Positions 33,014 to 44,399 of a stretch of 64,000 bases of DNA are shown in pieces. The stretch spans positions 18,665,432 to 18,729,431 of the forward strand of contig OY997592.1 in the NCBI GenBank assembly GCA_963921825.1, given 5' to 3'. A program made the position numbers and the translations under genes. The notes under the pieces were generated by a model, which was not told the DNA's origin, searched no databases, and saw nothing but the letters and a program-made list of their open reading frames with translations. Within the stretch, counting starts at the first letter, position 1. Every line of letters starts with the position of its first letter. The DNA comes from Erodium maritimum. Taxonomy: Eukaryota > Streptophyta > Magnoliopsida > Geraniales > Geraniaceae.

Positions 33014-33180
33014 TTTATATAGTCAAGAGTTTTAAACAAGTGGAGCGATTAGTTAACGATTAGACGAGTTAGGTTCAAAACTATATTTTTATTTTGAGAT
33101 TTTTATAGCATTTACTGGAATTTGTGTGATATGTTACATATGCAGAGAGAGGTTCAATATAAATGAGAACACATTTTTAT

Positions 33181-33624
33181 TGTACAAACTACGAACCCAC
33201 AAGAGAGCGACATGTGTTTTTTGTGCGTATGCGCAACTTTTGTTCGTGCGCGCACATTTTTGGTACCCCCATGCAAAATGCTGGTATCTTACATAGAATG
33301 CTAACACGTGTCTTTTTTCACGCATGCAAATTGTTGGTACCAACATGCAAAGCGTTGGTACCTTTCATATAATGCCGACACGTGTCTTTTTTCGTGCATG
33401 CAAAGTGATGGTACCTGGTGCCACAACTTTGCATGTTGGAATCAACACTTGTGTATGTCAGTACCAGTACTTGTGTATGTAAGGTATTAACATTTTTTTT
33501 TGTATGTAAGGTACCAACACTTTTTTGTGTATGTAAGGTACCAGCATTTTGCATGAGGGGTACCAGAGTTGCGTGCACGCGTAAAGGACACGTGTTGCTC
33601 TCTTGTGAATTCGTAGTTTGCACA
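33181..33624. mobile_element. Foldback-type element with GGTACC subrepeats
   Basis: Inverted arms of 37 bp (33181-33217 and 33588-33624) differ at five positions and contain CAAACTACGAA and CACAAGAGAGC. Between them, words like TTGGTACCTTACAT occur about ten times in both orientations. No TSD is evident, so the exact ends are uncertain. Confidence 0.65.
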
Positions 33625-33699
33625 TTAATGACGGTTTTTACCGTATATCGACCCTACATGTATTTATATATCAAATACAAACCGCATCTTATTGTTCAA

Positions 33700-34080
33700 A
33701 CTAAGGAAAATTCTGAGCCACAAAATGCGTGTGCGTTGACGTCATTAGAGCACGCAAGATGCTGACATGTGACGCTCCTCTATAGGCGCGCGCACCAAGT
33801 ACTGGTACGTTACCTAACACGGTGTTGGTATCTACATACAGAGTATTGATACCTACGTACATAGTATTAATATCTAACATACAGAGTGATGATACTATAT
33901 GCACAATGTTGGTACCTTACATGTAATGGTACTAGTACCTTACGTACACAAGTGCTGATACCTTTCATATACGGGGTGTTGGTACCTTGTGCACTGCATG
34001 CGTGGTCAACATGCGCTACAATGCGGTCAAAGGCGCGGAAAAGTTCGTGTTATTTACAAAATTGCCACCGCGCATGACAA
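33700..34080. repeat. Second GGTACC-type subrepeat block
   Basis: Diverged units such as GTTGGTACCTTACATGT and TGATACCTACGTACATAG recur at about 25-30 bp spacing. The borders also resemble the foldback element on its left (CAAACTAAGGAAAATTC, then GCGTGTGCG), so this is probably an older, degraded copy. Confidence 0.5.
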
Positions 34081-35039
34081 GATGTAGGCCATCTAATCTC
34101 GCGAATCCGACGACTCATATTGGTTCTTAGTTGGCACGATAAGGACAATTTGTATTAGATACCATCTTTGTATATGTATATATATTGAAAAAATCGACAA
34201 AGGTATTTTATTAATAATATCAGTGATAGTAATAGAAACTAGGTCAAGGGTCGTGGGCTCTAGAATATGTCTAAGTCCACTACAGATTTCTCGATGCTAT
34301 TGAACCTGTAGAAAGATTCTACTTTGCATCGTAGACAAGCAGAACCAATGCCAACATCCTAAAAACATAAAAGAAAAGTACCAAACACAAAAACGGAAAA
34401 ATAAGACGAGGGGGATCCTTCGCCCACTCGGGATCGGTCTAAAAGACCCGGTCCTAGGTCGTGGAGGGGTAGGCCACCATCCACCCAACCCCGAGGCCAA
34501 CTCATGAAAGAAGCAGTTTTCTCCAACACCCTGTAACTGGTGGGTCGGGTATAATAATGGCTCGTCTTTCCCCCACCCCTTTGGCTTCAATCATTTGGGA
34601 TTTTTTGGTCTCAAGCCTCCGGGTTGCTCCCAAAGTTCTTTCTACTTCCCCGTCGGTTGATGGTCTGGCCCAATTGGCCCAATGAGCTATCTCACCTCCT
34701 TGGGGTGGGCAACGGGTGTCCATGATCGGGTAGGGCTCCAATAGGGGTGGCTAGGTGATATGCCCCTTCTCCACAGTCTAGACCTTCGAGGCCTCGTTAG
34801 TCAGGTCACCGGTCTTTGTGACCTCGTCCGTCTCGACGTTCGATCTAAGAAACCGGGGGACATGAGTACCGATAGGCCTCTCCCAGGTCTTATGTCCCTC
34901 CTGAGTGAGGGTAAGGGCCACGAAATCCTCTTCTGGAGGTAGCCGTCATTCCCTATGTACCGTCCACTCCGTCCGGAGGAGCTGCTCCGTATTCAATTCT
35001 AGAGGGGCTCTAAGGGGGTCGTCAAATAAGACCTTTTCC

Positions 35040-35751
35040 CGTCCCACTCCCAGTAGATGGCCCTAACAGCTCCTGATGCGATGATTGAGTCTTCCATACC
35101 CTCGGGAGCCGCTCATACTGGAGGTCGATGTTAATGGGCTCTTTGTGGCCCGAGAAGTAGAGACGGATCTATCTCCGAAAGGGTCTATCAACATCCAGAC
35201 TAACTTGGAACCATAGGTAGTCATCCCATAGTGGTGTGTCGGTATTGGCGTTGAGAGCACCTCGGTTCCTAGGGTGTTGGCGAGGAGCAAATGGATGAGG
35301 GTCGTCTAGGCATCCCTAGGGACATTTAACGCGCTAACCGTAATCTCCATGAAATGGAACGATATTGCGCTCTATTGCATGCCCGGGAATAGGGGTACCA
35401 GGATCAACAGGTAGCCACTAAAGCCCCATGGACCACGGTGGTGAATGTTCTCCCTATCGTGCTGCTCGGGAAGTAGAACACCACTACCTCCTTGGATAAC
35501 CATTCGACCTTTATCCCCCACACCTTCCAGCGTTGTACCATGATCAAGCAAAACGTGTCGGGGTTACAGGAAATATCTGCCACTATCCGTCCAACCATAG
35601 CATGGTGATACCTCATGATCGTTGTTGCCGGAATAACCTCCTCGGGGACCATCACCACAGAATCGTCATCATCCTCCTCGTCCTCCGACGAGAACACTCC
35701 AAAGTGATCATGAATGGTCTCAACCACAATTGAGTCCGATGGGGCGCCCAA
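35040..35751 (-). pseudogene. LINE ORF1 remnant, DUF4283 and zinc knuckle
   Basis: The minus frame 35404-35751 has an acidic run (SSEDEEDDDDS), then MVGRIVADISCNPDTFCLIM and VEWLSKEVVVFYFPSSTIGR, which follow the DUF4283 fold pattern. A second frame, 35063-35290, gives GTEVLSTPIP and ends GRLNHRIRSC, the second half of a CCHC knuckle. Stops and frameshifts separate them. Typical plant LINE ORF1; not functional here. Confidence 0.65.
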
Positions 35752-36004
35752 AAGAGGAGGTCTCGGCCTTGTGCCTACTCTAAAAAAGAACCTCCTTATC
35801 CAAGTGCACGGACACTAGATCCATGGCTGCAAATGTCCCTATGCCTGCATGTAGTCGGTGGGAATGGAAATGCTCAGGAAAGAGGTCGGGGATGATTGCC
35901 CGACCCTAGGTAGTGTTGGTGATAACAATTGACTAGAGGATAGGAGGTCCAGAGTGGTAGACCGTGGGACTGAGATGTAGGTTAGAGTGGTAGACCGTGG
36001 GACT

Positions 36005-36285
36005 AGTATTTGGGTGATATCCCCCCTTTTCCACCTTCTAGGCCTCGTTAGTCAGGTAACAGTTCTTTGTGACCTCTTTCGTCTTGACTACGATCTAGGA
36101 AATCGGGGGGACCGTGAGTGCTGATAGGCCTCTCCATAGTCTTCCGTCCATCCTGAGTGAAGGTAAGGGTCATAAAATCCTCTTGTGCAGGTAGTCCTCG
36201 TTCCCGAGGTACCGTTCACTCTGTCTAGAGGAGATGCTCCATATTCAATCCCAACGAGCTTTAAGGGGGTTGTATAATCAAACCT
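36005..36285 (-). repeat. Second copy of the ORF1 C-terminal block (first copy 34740-35030)
   Basis: Both copies share GGCCTCGTTAGTCAGGT, TTTGTGACCTC, GATAGGCCTCTCC and CCTGAGTGA in the same order and strand. In this copy the block lies next to a second 5' block (36295-36420), as if a LINE lacking its DUF4283 middle were joined to a longer one. Confidence 0.75.
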
Positions 36286-36780
36286 CCTCCTCGTCGGTGG
36301 GAATGGAAATACCCCGGAAAGAGGTCATAGTAGACTACCCGGCTCTAGGTAGTGTTGGTGATGACAATTATAGGAGGATAGGACGGCTCGAGTGGTAGAC
36401 TGTGGGATTGAGACGCAGTCGGAACGCGCCAGAATGGAAGAGGTGAGGAGGAGATAGGATAACTAGAGGGTGGGAGAACTACCCTATTATAAGGGAAGAG
36501 CCATGGAGGCTGCAACGGTGGTCGAGACGACGACATAGGAGGAAGATGAAGGCATAGGTAACCTAATTACGCAAAGGAAATTCGCTACTAGTCTTTGAGA
36601 CTTTTTGTTATATGTTTTATATATTTATAATTTTTACACATAGTATAATTCATATATAAAAGAGTAGAGAAATAATTCTTTGTCAATTCTCGAAGGTCAT
36701 GTCGGACGGCTTAGGATCTAAATCCTTATTTGATGTTGTTTTGAACCATTCAATTAAATACTTAAACAAATAAATTGTAA

Positions 36781-37060
36781 TTTTTTTGAAGCGTGAAGAC
36801 ATAGGTGTTTTATTAATCATGGCAATCGATAGTAAAAAAAACAGGTTAAAAGACCATGGGCTCCAGAATATGTCTGAAACCCCTATAGGTTTTCTAACGC
36901 TCTTGGACCCATGAAAACGTGTACTTTGCATCGTAGACAACAGATGACAATACCAACGTACTAAGAACTGAAATAGAAAACATAAAAACATAGAAAACAA
37001 TAAATCGTCAAAGGTTTGAAATTTCCTAAGGAGCATTGACAAGAGTTGCATAGGTGACTG
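36781..37060 (-). mobile_element. 5'-truncated LINE 3' end
   Basis: A short T run (36782-36788) and a GTTTTATTAATCATGG segment match the 3' UTR style at 34190-34400, including GGGCTCCAGAATATGTCT and TTTGCATCGTAGACAA. Only about 280 bp are kept. Confidence 0.6.
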
Positions 37061-37244
37061 GCCAACCGCCTCATGAGTCATGATAGATCTTGTTTACAAG
37101 AAAAAATTGGGAAGCTTTGCTCGAAAGGAACCGATCGGCATGTAGTCTTGATTCGTCGGGGTAACCCGACCGGAGTGTCGTAGAACGATCCACCATCTTA
37201 CCGTCCCACCCCCGGATCCCAAATCTACTAGCTGGATAGGTCCG

Positions 37245-38990
37245 TACATTAACTTGACACCTTGCGATTTTAGCACAGAAAACAGGCACAGAAAGCGTAC
37301 TGATCATCAAGTAGCATTTGGAATGTAAGTTCTGGTTGTATCGTACCCAAAGGAACACAAGACAAGAAATTTCTATTTCAAATCGTAGTTAAGCTATTTC
37401 GTATAGAAAGATGATTTTGGTTTAAGTATCATGCAAAAAAAAGATAAATATGCAAAATGTCAATCAAATATTCAGGCAAATCAAACGAGATTAGAAACAG
37501 TGAAAAAGCAATCCAGGATATGGTTCATAGAGATCATTCCCACATATTGAACATCGATAGTTTTTATGAAGTTGACTATCATAGGGGCAACAAATTATTA
37601 CTTAAACTAGTCCTTTACTTCGTTCGAATGTTTCGGACCCTAATAGAATCTAACCACCTAGTTCTCCCGAATCGAGGTGTAGGAAGACCCAAAGCACTAA
37701 ATTCTTTGATAATTTCTAACTTTCGAAGTAAATCTATGACTATTGCAATTGTGTTAACCTAGTTATCCCTAGTCTAGATTTAAACCCAACTTGTTAATGA
37801 TTTGAGACTGATTACGATCCTCATCTCAGAAGTGTTGGATCCTAATTCACATCAAGTATAAAGCCTACAAGGGAGATAGAGCATTAAGAGTAAATCAATA
37901 ATAAACCTTGACCTAGATTCAGCTTTCACAACATTATGACATTTAAAACATGACAATTCAAGCCTCTAATCCCTCGTAACCCTAGATTATGGAGTTTTAG
38001 CTATTCATGGAGAAAGAAGAAGAAGAAGAAGAAGAAGAAGAAGAAGAAGAAGAAGAAGAAGAAGAAGAAGAAGAAGAAGAAGAAGAAGAAGAAGAAAAGC
38101 AACCATAAACAATTATCATATTGAAGAGTTGTAGAAATAAACACCAAGGTAGGATTAAAATGGATGAATTCAAGCCCTAAATCTCTATTCTCAAACTCTC
38201 TTCTCAAAAGATACTTGGCAAAGTTGGTCCTCCTTCAATCTTTAAAACTCTCCATCCTTAGCCCTTTCTATAGGATTATACCCGACGCAAGATATCTCTC
38301 TTTAATTTCGTTCTCCCTGATTTATAAGACCTCAATTGCCCTTTTCCTCTCTAAATCGGACTTGGGAAGAGGAAAGCTTCCTCTTTTCCCTCTTGAACTC
38401 GGATCTGGAAAAAGGAGATAAGTAAGCGCGAGCCAGAGTGATGGATGGAACATGCTTAAAACTGGTCCAGAATGGGGGACGGACCGGGCTTGATTCGAGA
38501 CCGGAATAAGGGCCGGACCAAGCTTGAATCCGTCCTGGAAAGATGGCCGGAACGACCTTGAAGTCGACCCTGAATGAGGGCTGGAACGAATCCGATGGAT
38601 AGAAATCCGAATTCCCTTCGATTTGACATATAATATGAGGCAAGCGGAGTTCGGATGAGAAAGTTATGCCCTTCGTAAGATCATGTAGCCTCCAAAACTT
38701 CTTAAGTTTTCCCTCCATTTTAACCATTTTTCGATCAAAGAACCTACAAAACACAATTAGAGGTAAAGTACAAGTAACGAGAGAAAAGTGGACCAAATTC
38801 AACAACCCTAAGACTGAAAAGCTCAAGAATACGGGATAAAAACATCCAAAAATGATGCAATTTATGTCCACATCACCTTTTGTAGTTGTTTCCATCTGGT
38901 AACCGTCACGTGAAGATAACTACGAAGGGGAAAGACGAGACTCTTACCTGAAGTTCACCAAAGAGGCGGCGCCCAAAACCTAGTCCTCGA
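37245..38990 (-). repeat. Athila/Tat-like LTR fragment, minus strand
   Basis: On the minus strand, CATAACTTTCTCATCCGAACTC (38645-38670 region), TCCATGAATAGCTAAAACTC (near 38000), GGGAGAACTAGGTGG (37660-37680 region) and CCTTTGGGTACGATACAACC (37335-37355 region), ending GTGTCAAGTT, follow the order I know from Athila/Tat LTRs. The expected Asp-tRNA primer site next to the end is not preserved. A GAA microsatellite lies within. Ends are approximate. Confidence 0.5.
38016..38096. repeat. (GAA)n microsatellite
   Basis: About 27 nearly perfect GAA units. The poly-Phe reading frame on the minus strand is an artefact of it. Confidence 0.95.
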
Positions 38991-39370
38991 CGGATGCCCA
39001 TAGCTCTCCTTAGCCCTAGAACGGATGTCCTTGCTCTTACTATGAGGAAGACGAACTTGATAGCGCCAGAGATTGAAGGATCACCCATAGAAGAAGAAAG
39101 TTAGGGCCGACTAGTCCCTTAGACTCTTTATAATCTCTAAGACTCTTCAATTCTCTCTCCGAGCCAACCCACATTATTTAAGTTACAAATAAATTATAAT
39201 AGTATAATATCATTCTTATCTGAAAGGTTGATATTGTCGTGAGTCCAATTAAAATATCTCAACTCATTTGGGGTATTTTTACTATCATTATTCGCATGGA
39301 AATAGTAAAAAGGTATTTCAAGTTTGATACATGAGAAAATAAATGAAGTGAAAAAATAAGTTATACTTAT

Positions 39371-40100
39371 TTTTTTTAGCGAAAGAAACAAATATTATTA
39401 CTTCAAACGATCGAAAGAAGAAAATAGTGGGGGAGTAGACCATCTTGATATAGACGGATAGTCAGATCTACAACTAATCCTCTAACAATACCCAGGCATA
39501 GACGGGTTTTTGTAACCAAATAAGGACTGAGACATAACCTATGGGAAATAAGAACATAAAAAGTAAAAGTAACCAATTCTTTCTCAACCTGAGGCCAACA
39601 ATAATAGCCTGAATGCTCGTGGATCCACATAAAATGGTCTCTAACTTGCGAAGTGGTGTGTCTGGTTCGGGGTGGGAGCACAAGAACTAGTGGAGAAGGG
39701 CGATCATCAGTAGCCGATTGTGATGGGGGTGGGCGCTTCTCCTCTCTAACGTTCTACTTTCTAGTAGTTTCCTCATTGAACCTGGCGAGGCTGTATAGAA
39801 AACCTTGCTTGATTCGTCTAATTGTTTGGGCCAACGAAAGCCTCTCCCACTATGGTCGTGTGTTCGCTCCTAGCGTGGGAGGCTAACACGGAGAGGGCGA
39901 TCACCACTGTAATAGGGAGTCATGGATCATCATAGAGTAGACATCATCCTTCCGATACATGTAGAGGCACAGAAGAGAATAAAAACAAGATCGTAAGGAA
40001 TAGACTCACGAGTAGTCTTTTTGTGATGAAGGTTTACACGGTAGAGACATCCTGAACAGCGGCTTGGGGCAGCTAGGGCTGAGCGCTCTCAACCCTAACA
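39371..40100 (-). mobile_element. Minus-strand short LINE derivative
   Basis: It ends at a T run followed by AGCGAAAGAAAC, the tail found at 23462. On the minus strand it begins near 40100 with TTGAGAGCGCTCAGCCC, like the 5' ends at 24500 and 40360. Flanks AGTTATACTTA and AGTTTTACTTT may be a worn TSD. No domain is visible in its frames. Confidence 0.5.
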
Positions 40101-40109
40101 GAAAGAGTT

Positions 40110-40294
40110 TTACTTTGATATTTTTTCTTTTCTATATTTTTAATGAAGTTATATTTATAATAAACATAAGAGAAAAAATGTCATAAAGGTTCTCAACTTT
40201 TTTTAAAACATAGTTATGTCCTTGTATTGAACAAAATATAAAAAAATAATAACGATATTTTAACTGTAAAATATAATGTTTACTATTTCGAGAG
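40110..40294. other. AT-rich spacer
   Basis: No feature beyond the left TSD of the next element at its right edge. Confidence 0.5.
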
Positions 40295-40306
40295 GGGTAT
40301 TCATTT

Positions 40307-42094
40307 AACAGGTTTACAAGCCTATCAAACCAAATACATTGTTTTTTGTCTCTCATTTTGAGAGCCTACCCTAGCCTGTCGCTGCTATAGATCTCCAATT
40401 CTCCGCCACTACCGCGTCGCCTGTGTCCGTCGGTTTCGCCGTCCCGATATTCGTATATCCCATCCAGTTGACCTCGCAAAACACACCTAGTGCGGGGTTT
40501 AACTACGGGTGGGAGTGGGTGGCTTTTCCGCAACCTTCGGCGCCTCTCCCCGTCCTCGTCCCTCTTGTAGTTCCGGTGACTCATAATCCGATCGCCATGT
40601 CCCCTCGGCCTCTCTCACCATTCTCGTCTAGTATCCATCCGTCTGACCTGCGAGTCATGTCACCACCGCCCCCTCCTCTCTCTCCTAGATCTCAGCTTGG
40701 CCTCATCTATCGGTGGACGTTGTGACCCCGACTTCGGCTTCGAGGGAATCGTTGGAATTTTTCGGTCCGCGAGGATTGCCCCCCAACCCCCTGGTGCATT
40801 TTCTTGTTGTCGGCATTAGGAGCATCGTAATTGGGTGCGGAGGGTCTCGGTGGCTTCGGCTACACGCTATAGGCCATCTCCACGTGGCCCAAACCCTACC
40901 CCGCTTATCGGGGCTCATCAACGCCAAGACCTCGCTCTGGTGCCTAGGGGGCCAACTGCCTGGTCTAGGGTTCCATCTCAGCCAGGGTCGCTGCAACTTC
41001 AGTCTCATCGCCTTCCGGTGGGGATGATCCGGGACGTTACGGAGTTCTCGGTTGTCGTCTCGGTCACGTCTGTAAAGACCCGTACTTGGGGCTGGACCTG
41101 TGATCGAGTTGGGATGCGGTGGACCATGATGGAGACATCCTCACTTAGGGTTTCCCGATACTAGGTGCGGAAACGAATGAGGGAATGGATATCGGATGCT
41201 GATCCATAGCCCCGAGGGGTGCCTGTTAGGGTTTGGAGATAGTCGGTGTACCGACGGGGGCTGCTGCATTATGCACCGTTGGGTGGACATCGCCCTCGCT
41301 AGCGTCGCCCGCAACTGATGGTCATGGATGGATCATGCACCAAACGCGGCGGATATCTGGGGGCCGTGGAATTGCGGCCGTTGACAATGGACCCGTTACC
41401 TAACGCTATGTCATCTCGTGGTGGGGAAGCCGGCATAATATTGGACCCGTTACCTAATATGGGTCCCCGGGTTCCCAACCGAGATACTAGCTTGTCAACC
41501 GAGATAGGCCGCTTTGGGTGATCCTCCACCTCTCTCCTGGGATCCGTTTACACAAGGGATGTCGGGGGGGCTGAGACTGGATCATCTCTCTGCTAATTCG
41601 ATTGCTACCGCTCGGTCACTCCAGACTGGAGGGTTCGGAGGTAGAGGATGCGCCCAGACTAGAGCGCACCGTGTTGAAGTTCCAGCCCTGGGTATCAAAC
41701 GGGTGAGGCTGCTAAAGCTCTAGGGAAGGATGCACCTGGCGCGACATGGGTTAGCTCACCACAAGTGGGGAAGAGGCCCCGCTGGGAGGGATGAGGCATC
41801 GACAGAGCATCGGGGACTGGCCCTGGGAGGGGTCCCCAGACAATGCTTTGCCTCCCACCATCACTATTACCGTCGAGGTCCCTCCGAATCTCCGGTATCC
41901 CTTTCCCCCCACCCATATTCTGTCCTTGCCCATGCGGCACCAACTCATCTCCGTCGAGGACGGTTCTACTATGAAAAGAGTAGAAAATACTCTTAAATGT
42001 TCTTGCCATGTTCTTCGTGGTCAGAGAGTCTCTGATGCACTTATTTGTCTTTTCATAATTAGAATAATAAAATTCTACTCCTTTCGCAAAAAAA
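40307..42094 (+). mobile_element. ORF1-derived LINE retroposon, plus strand, worn 12-bp TSD
   Basis: GGGTATTCATTT (40295-40306) and GGGCATTCATTT (42095-42106) flank it with one mismatch. The 5' part (CTCATTTTGAGAGCC) matches other LINE starts here. The right end is CCTTTCGCAAAAAAAG. The 3' block 41805-41960 is shared with 23625-23770 and 46670-46830. Weak frames such as 41318-41521 contain LDPLPNMGPRVPN, which resembles MDPFPNMGPGR at about 48800 on the minus strand, so both are the same ORF1 C-terminus. EN and RT are absent. Confidence 0.7.
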
Positions 42095-42153
42095 GGGCAT
42101 TCATTTTTAATGGATTCAGTAACTGTGCACCTAAAAAAAGTTGACAATTATCT

Positions 42154-43728
42154 TCTTTTTTTATCAGCGAAAGCATAAGATAAATTACCCTCTCCCGAGG
42201 AAGAAAAAGGTTACAAAAAAATCAATCCAGCTACAGATTAAGAGTGAAAACAGTAGCCGAAACTACCCAAAAACAAGTCATGAAGATGAACAGAAATTAC
42301 AACCAAAGAAAACATTAGATAATCAATTGAGCAATGCCCTTCCGAAAGAGAACTGAGTGAGACAATGAGTTGGGATGAGGGAGCCAAGATGTGCAGACTC
42401 AACCTAGCGGTGCTTGAAATGCTCTGTAGTGGAGTGAAGGAAACACTGATTATCCTTGCTATAGTAGCCTTGTAGAGATGAAGATGGAAGGCAAATGATG
42501 TCCTAATGCTTGAATAAGGTTGTAATTAAGCTGAACCAGTGAAGAATGAAATGAGCAATTGGGAGCCCTGATAATGTGAGTAATGAATTCCAAAGAGCAG
42601 ACTCTGCAGATGATTGCCCTTGCATCAAGAGATTGAGTTGTTGTGTTGTGAGAGAAATTTGTTGAAAATCCTGAAGTAGGATGTGTTGAGGCTCCTTGAT
42701 GCTTGGAACAAGCCTTCCGAGAGAATGTATCTCTAAGGATGAAGATGAGGTTGTTGAAACAGGATGAATGTTGAGAGGAGATGATGTGCTGCCAGAGCTC
42801 CAACGAAGGACTCAACCCAAAGTAACCGAACAAATGAACCTTGAAGAACACACAGAAACCAGAGGCCACCAACACCCAAAACAACTCTTACCGAAACCAA
42901 AATAAGCATTAAACGCTCCCATCTCAATAGGACTGCCAGCCTCAAAAAGAGGAAGGAGCCCTATCCTGTGCCGGCGGCCAACCCCGCAGCGGCAGAGACA
43001 AACCGGTGCAAAAGCACCAGAACCCTCAAAACCCTTCAACAAAAACATAAGGCTTCCAAACAGGGTCACAAATACCTGAAGCCCTCGCCGGGGCCAGCAC
43101 CCAAACGGCGAGGCCGAGCCAATATTGGTCGGGAACAGAGGAAAGCCAAAACGTTTCAGAGAGGAAGGGAGAAGAGGGAGGAGGAAGAACCTACAGTAGC
43201 ATCGAAGAGAAGCAGAGCGTCAGTGACCCATCAACAGCGACCACGGCCCGAGCCACCACGATCCTCGGCAGAAGTTCCGATGAAGCGCGTCCCATTCAAG
43301 GAGGAGGCAAGCGATGCTGAATCGAACCGTCCACCACCGCGAGGACAGGAGCCAACCACCCCAACCTCGCCAAAAAACCCAGATCTGCAACAATCTTCAC
43401 CATTGACAGGGCGGAAAGCTGTCCCACGACCAGATCTGAGTCCATGACGCCAGAGAAGGGAAAGAAGATCCGGCAAAACGCAACACCAGAGGAGAGAGAA
43501 GCGTGGGCAGAGCCACAAAGGACTGAGACCAAACGAGGTCACCGGTCCGCATGCTCTCACGCGTCCACTATTGAGAACAATCAGTCTCCAAAATCTCTCC
43601 CTGTTCACAACCCAACCCAACCCTAATTCCTTTCCCCTTCTCGCCGGCGGCAGCCTCGGTCACGGCTGGGCGCGTCGCCGACGGGGTTCTGTTCCCCTCA
43701 CCTCCATTTCTCTTTGCCCTCTTTCAAT
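42154..43728 (-). mobile_element. Minus-strand retroposon of unknown content, 13-bp TSD
   Basis: TTGACAATTATCT flanks it exactly (42141-42153, 43729-43741). The left end is a T run followed by ATCAGCGAAAGC, so the transcript runs right to left and ends GCTTTCGCTGAT plus A residues. The 5' part is GC-rich with frames such as 43231-43620 (129 residues) but no domain I recognise. It may be another LINE ORF1 derivative or a processed copy of a host transcript. Confidence 0.75.
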
Positions 43729-43741
43729 TTGACAATTATCT

Positions 43742-44226
43742 ACTCCACTAAAAATGATATTATACCGATTTTCTCGAGCTCGAGACTAAACTTGATAACA
43801 TTTTTTCCTATTTCTCTGAAACAACACTAAAAATAGCACAAAAATATTGAGGATTAACTTATCATCTCCTAGAAATAGTTTTTTCTTTCATCTTATACCC
43901 TACGTATAGAATCATCTTCAAATACAGTTCACACTATGTAATAATCTACATATCAATAAAAAATTATAATTTATAAGCCCTCGTAGTCTCACACCACACA
44001 TTACATAGAGAGAATCACAAACTACAAAATGAAAATCCAAAGCTTTGGTAAAAATTTGTGGATAAGATATGTTAGACCATGACAATCACATTCACATCTC
44101 ATAGTGACGTGATTGTAAACCCTCAAACAAGTTGAACAAACCATCCACATCTATGCCCCCATTGGCCTATTCAAGATAGGAAACTTTCATACTCATTTTT
44201 TAAAATTCATAATTTGCATGAAAACT
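43742..44226. other. AT-rich intergenic stretch
   Basis: No frame, repeat or terminal structure recognised. Confidence 0.5.
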
Positions 44227-44399
44227 TTGACTTGAAATGTTTAAAAGCTTGACTTGTTATCCCTACAAACACGTACTTTACCTACAGAACTTGTTAGCAA
44301 CTACTGAGAATTTGACTATCTGTCCTGTATTTTCTGTGCCGCCTGTGCTTGTACATTTTGCGACCATGACGGTTCTGTTGTCACTCTCGCATGTTGTTG

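Larger units (their letters stand above)
34186..36560 (-). mobile_element. Minus-strand LINE relic with an internal head-to-tail duplication
   Basis: The 3' UTR-like part (34190-34400: TTTATTAATAATATC, TTTGCATCGTAGACAAGC) resembles another minus-strand LINE end at 36781-36960. A C-terminal ORF1 block (34740-35030), the DUF4283 region (35040-35750) and a 5' block (35860-35990) follow. The C-terminal block then recurs at 36005-36285 and the 5' block at 36295-36420. No EN or RT is present. Confidence 0.65.

Noticed and set aside
38001-38207. Poly-Phe reading frame
   Set aside because: Product of the (GAA)n microsatellite.
39359-40118. TSD for the short LINE at 39371-40100
   Set aside because: Only 9 of 11 bases agree in AT-rich DNA, so I report it as weak and do not use it to set borders.
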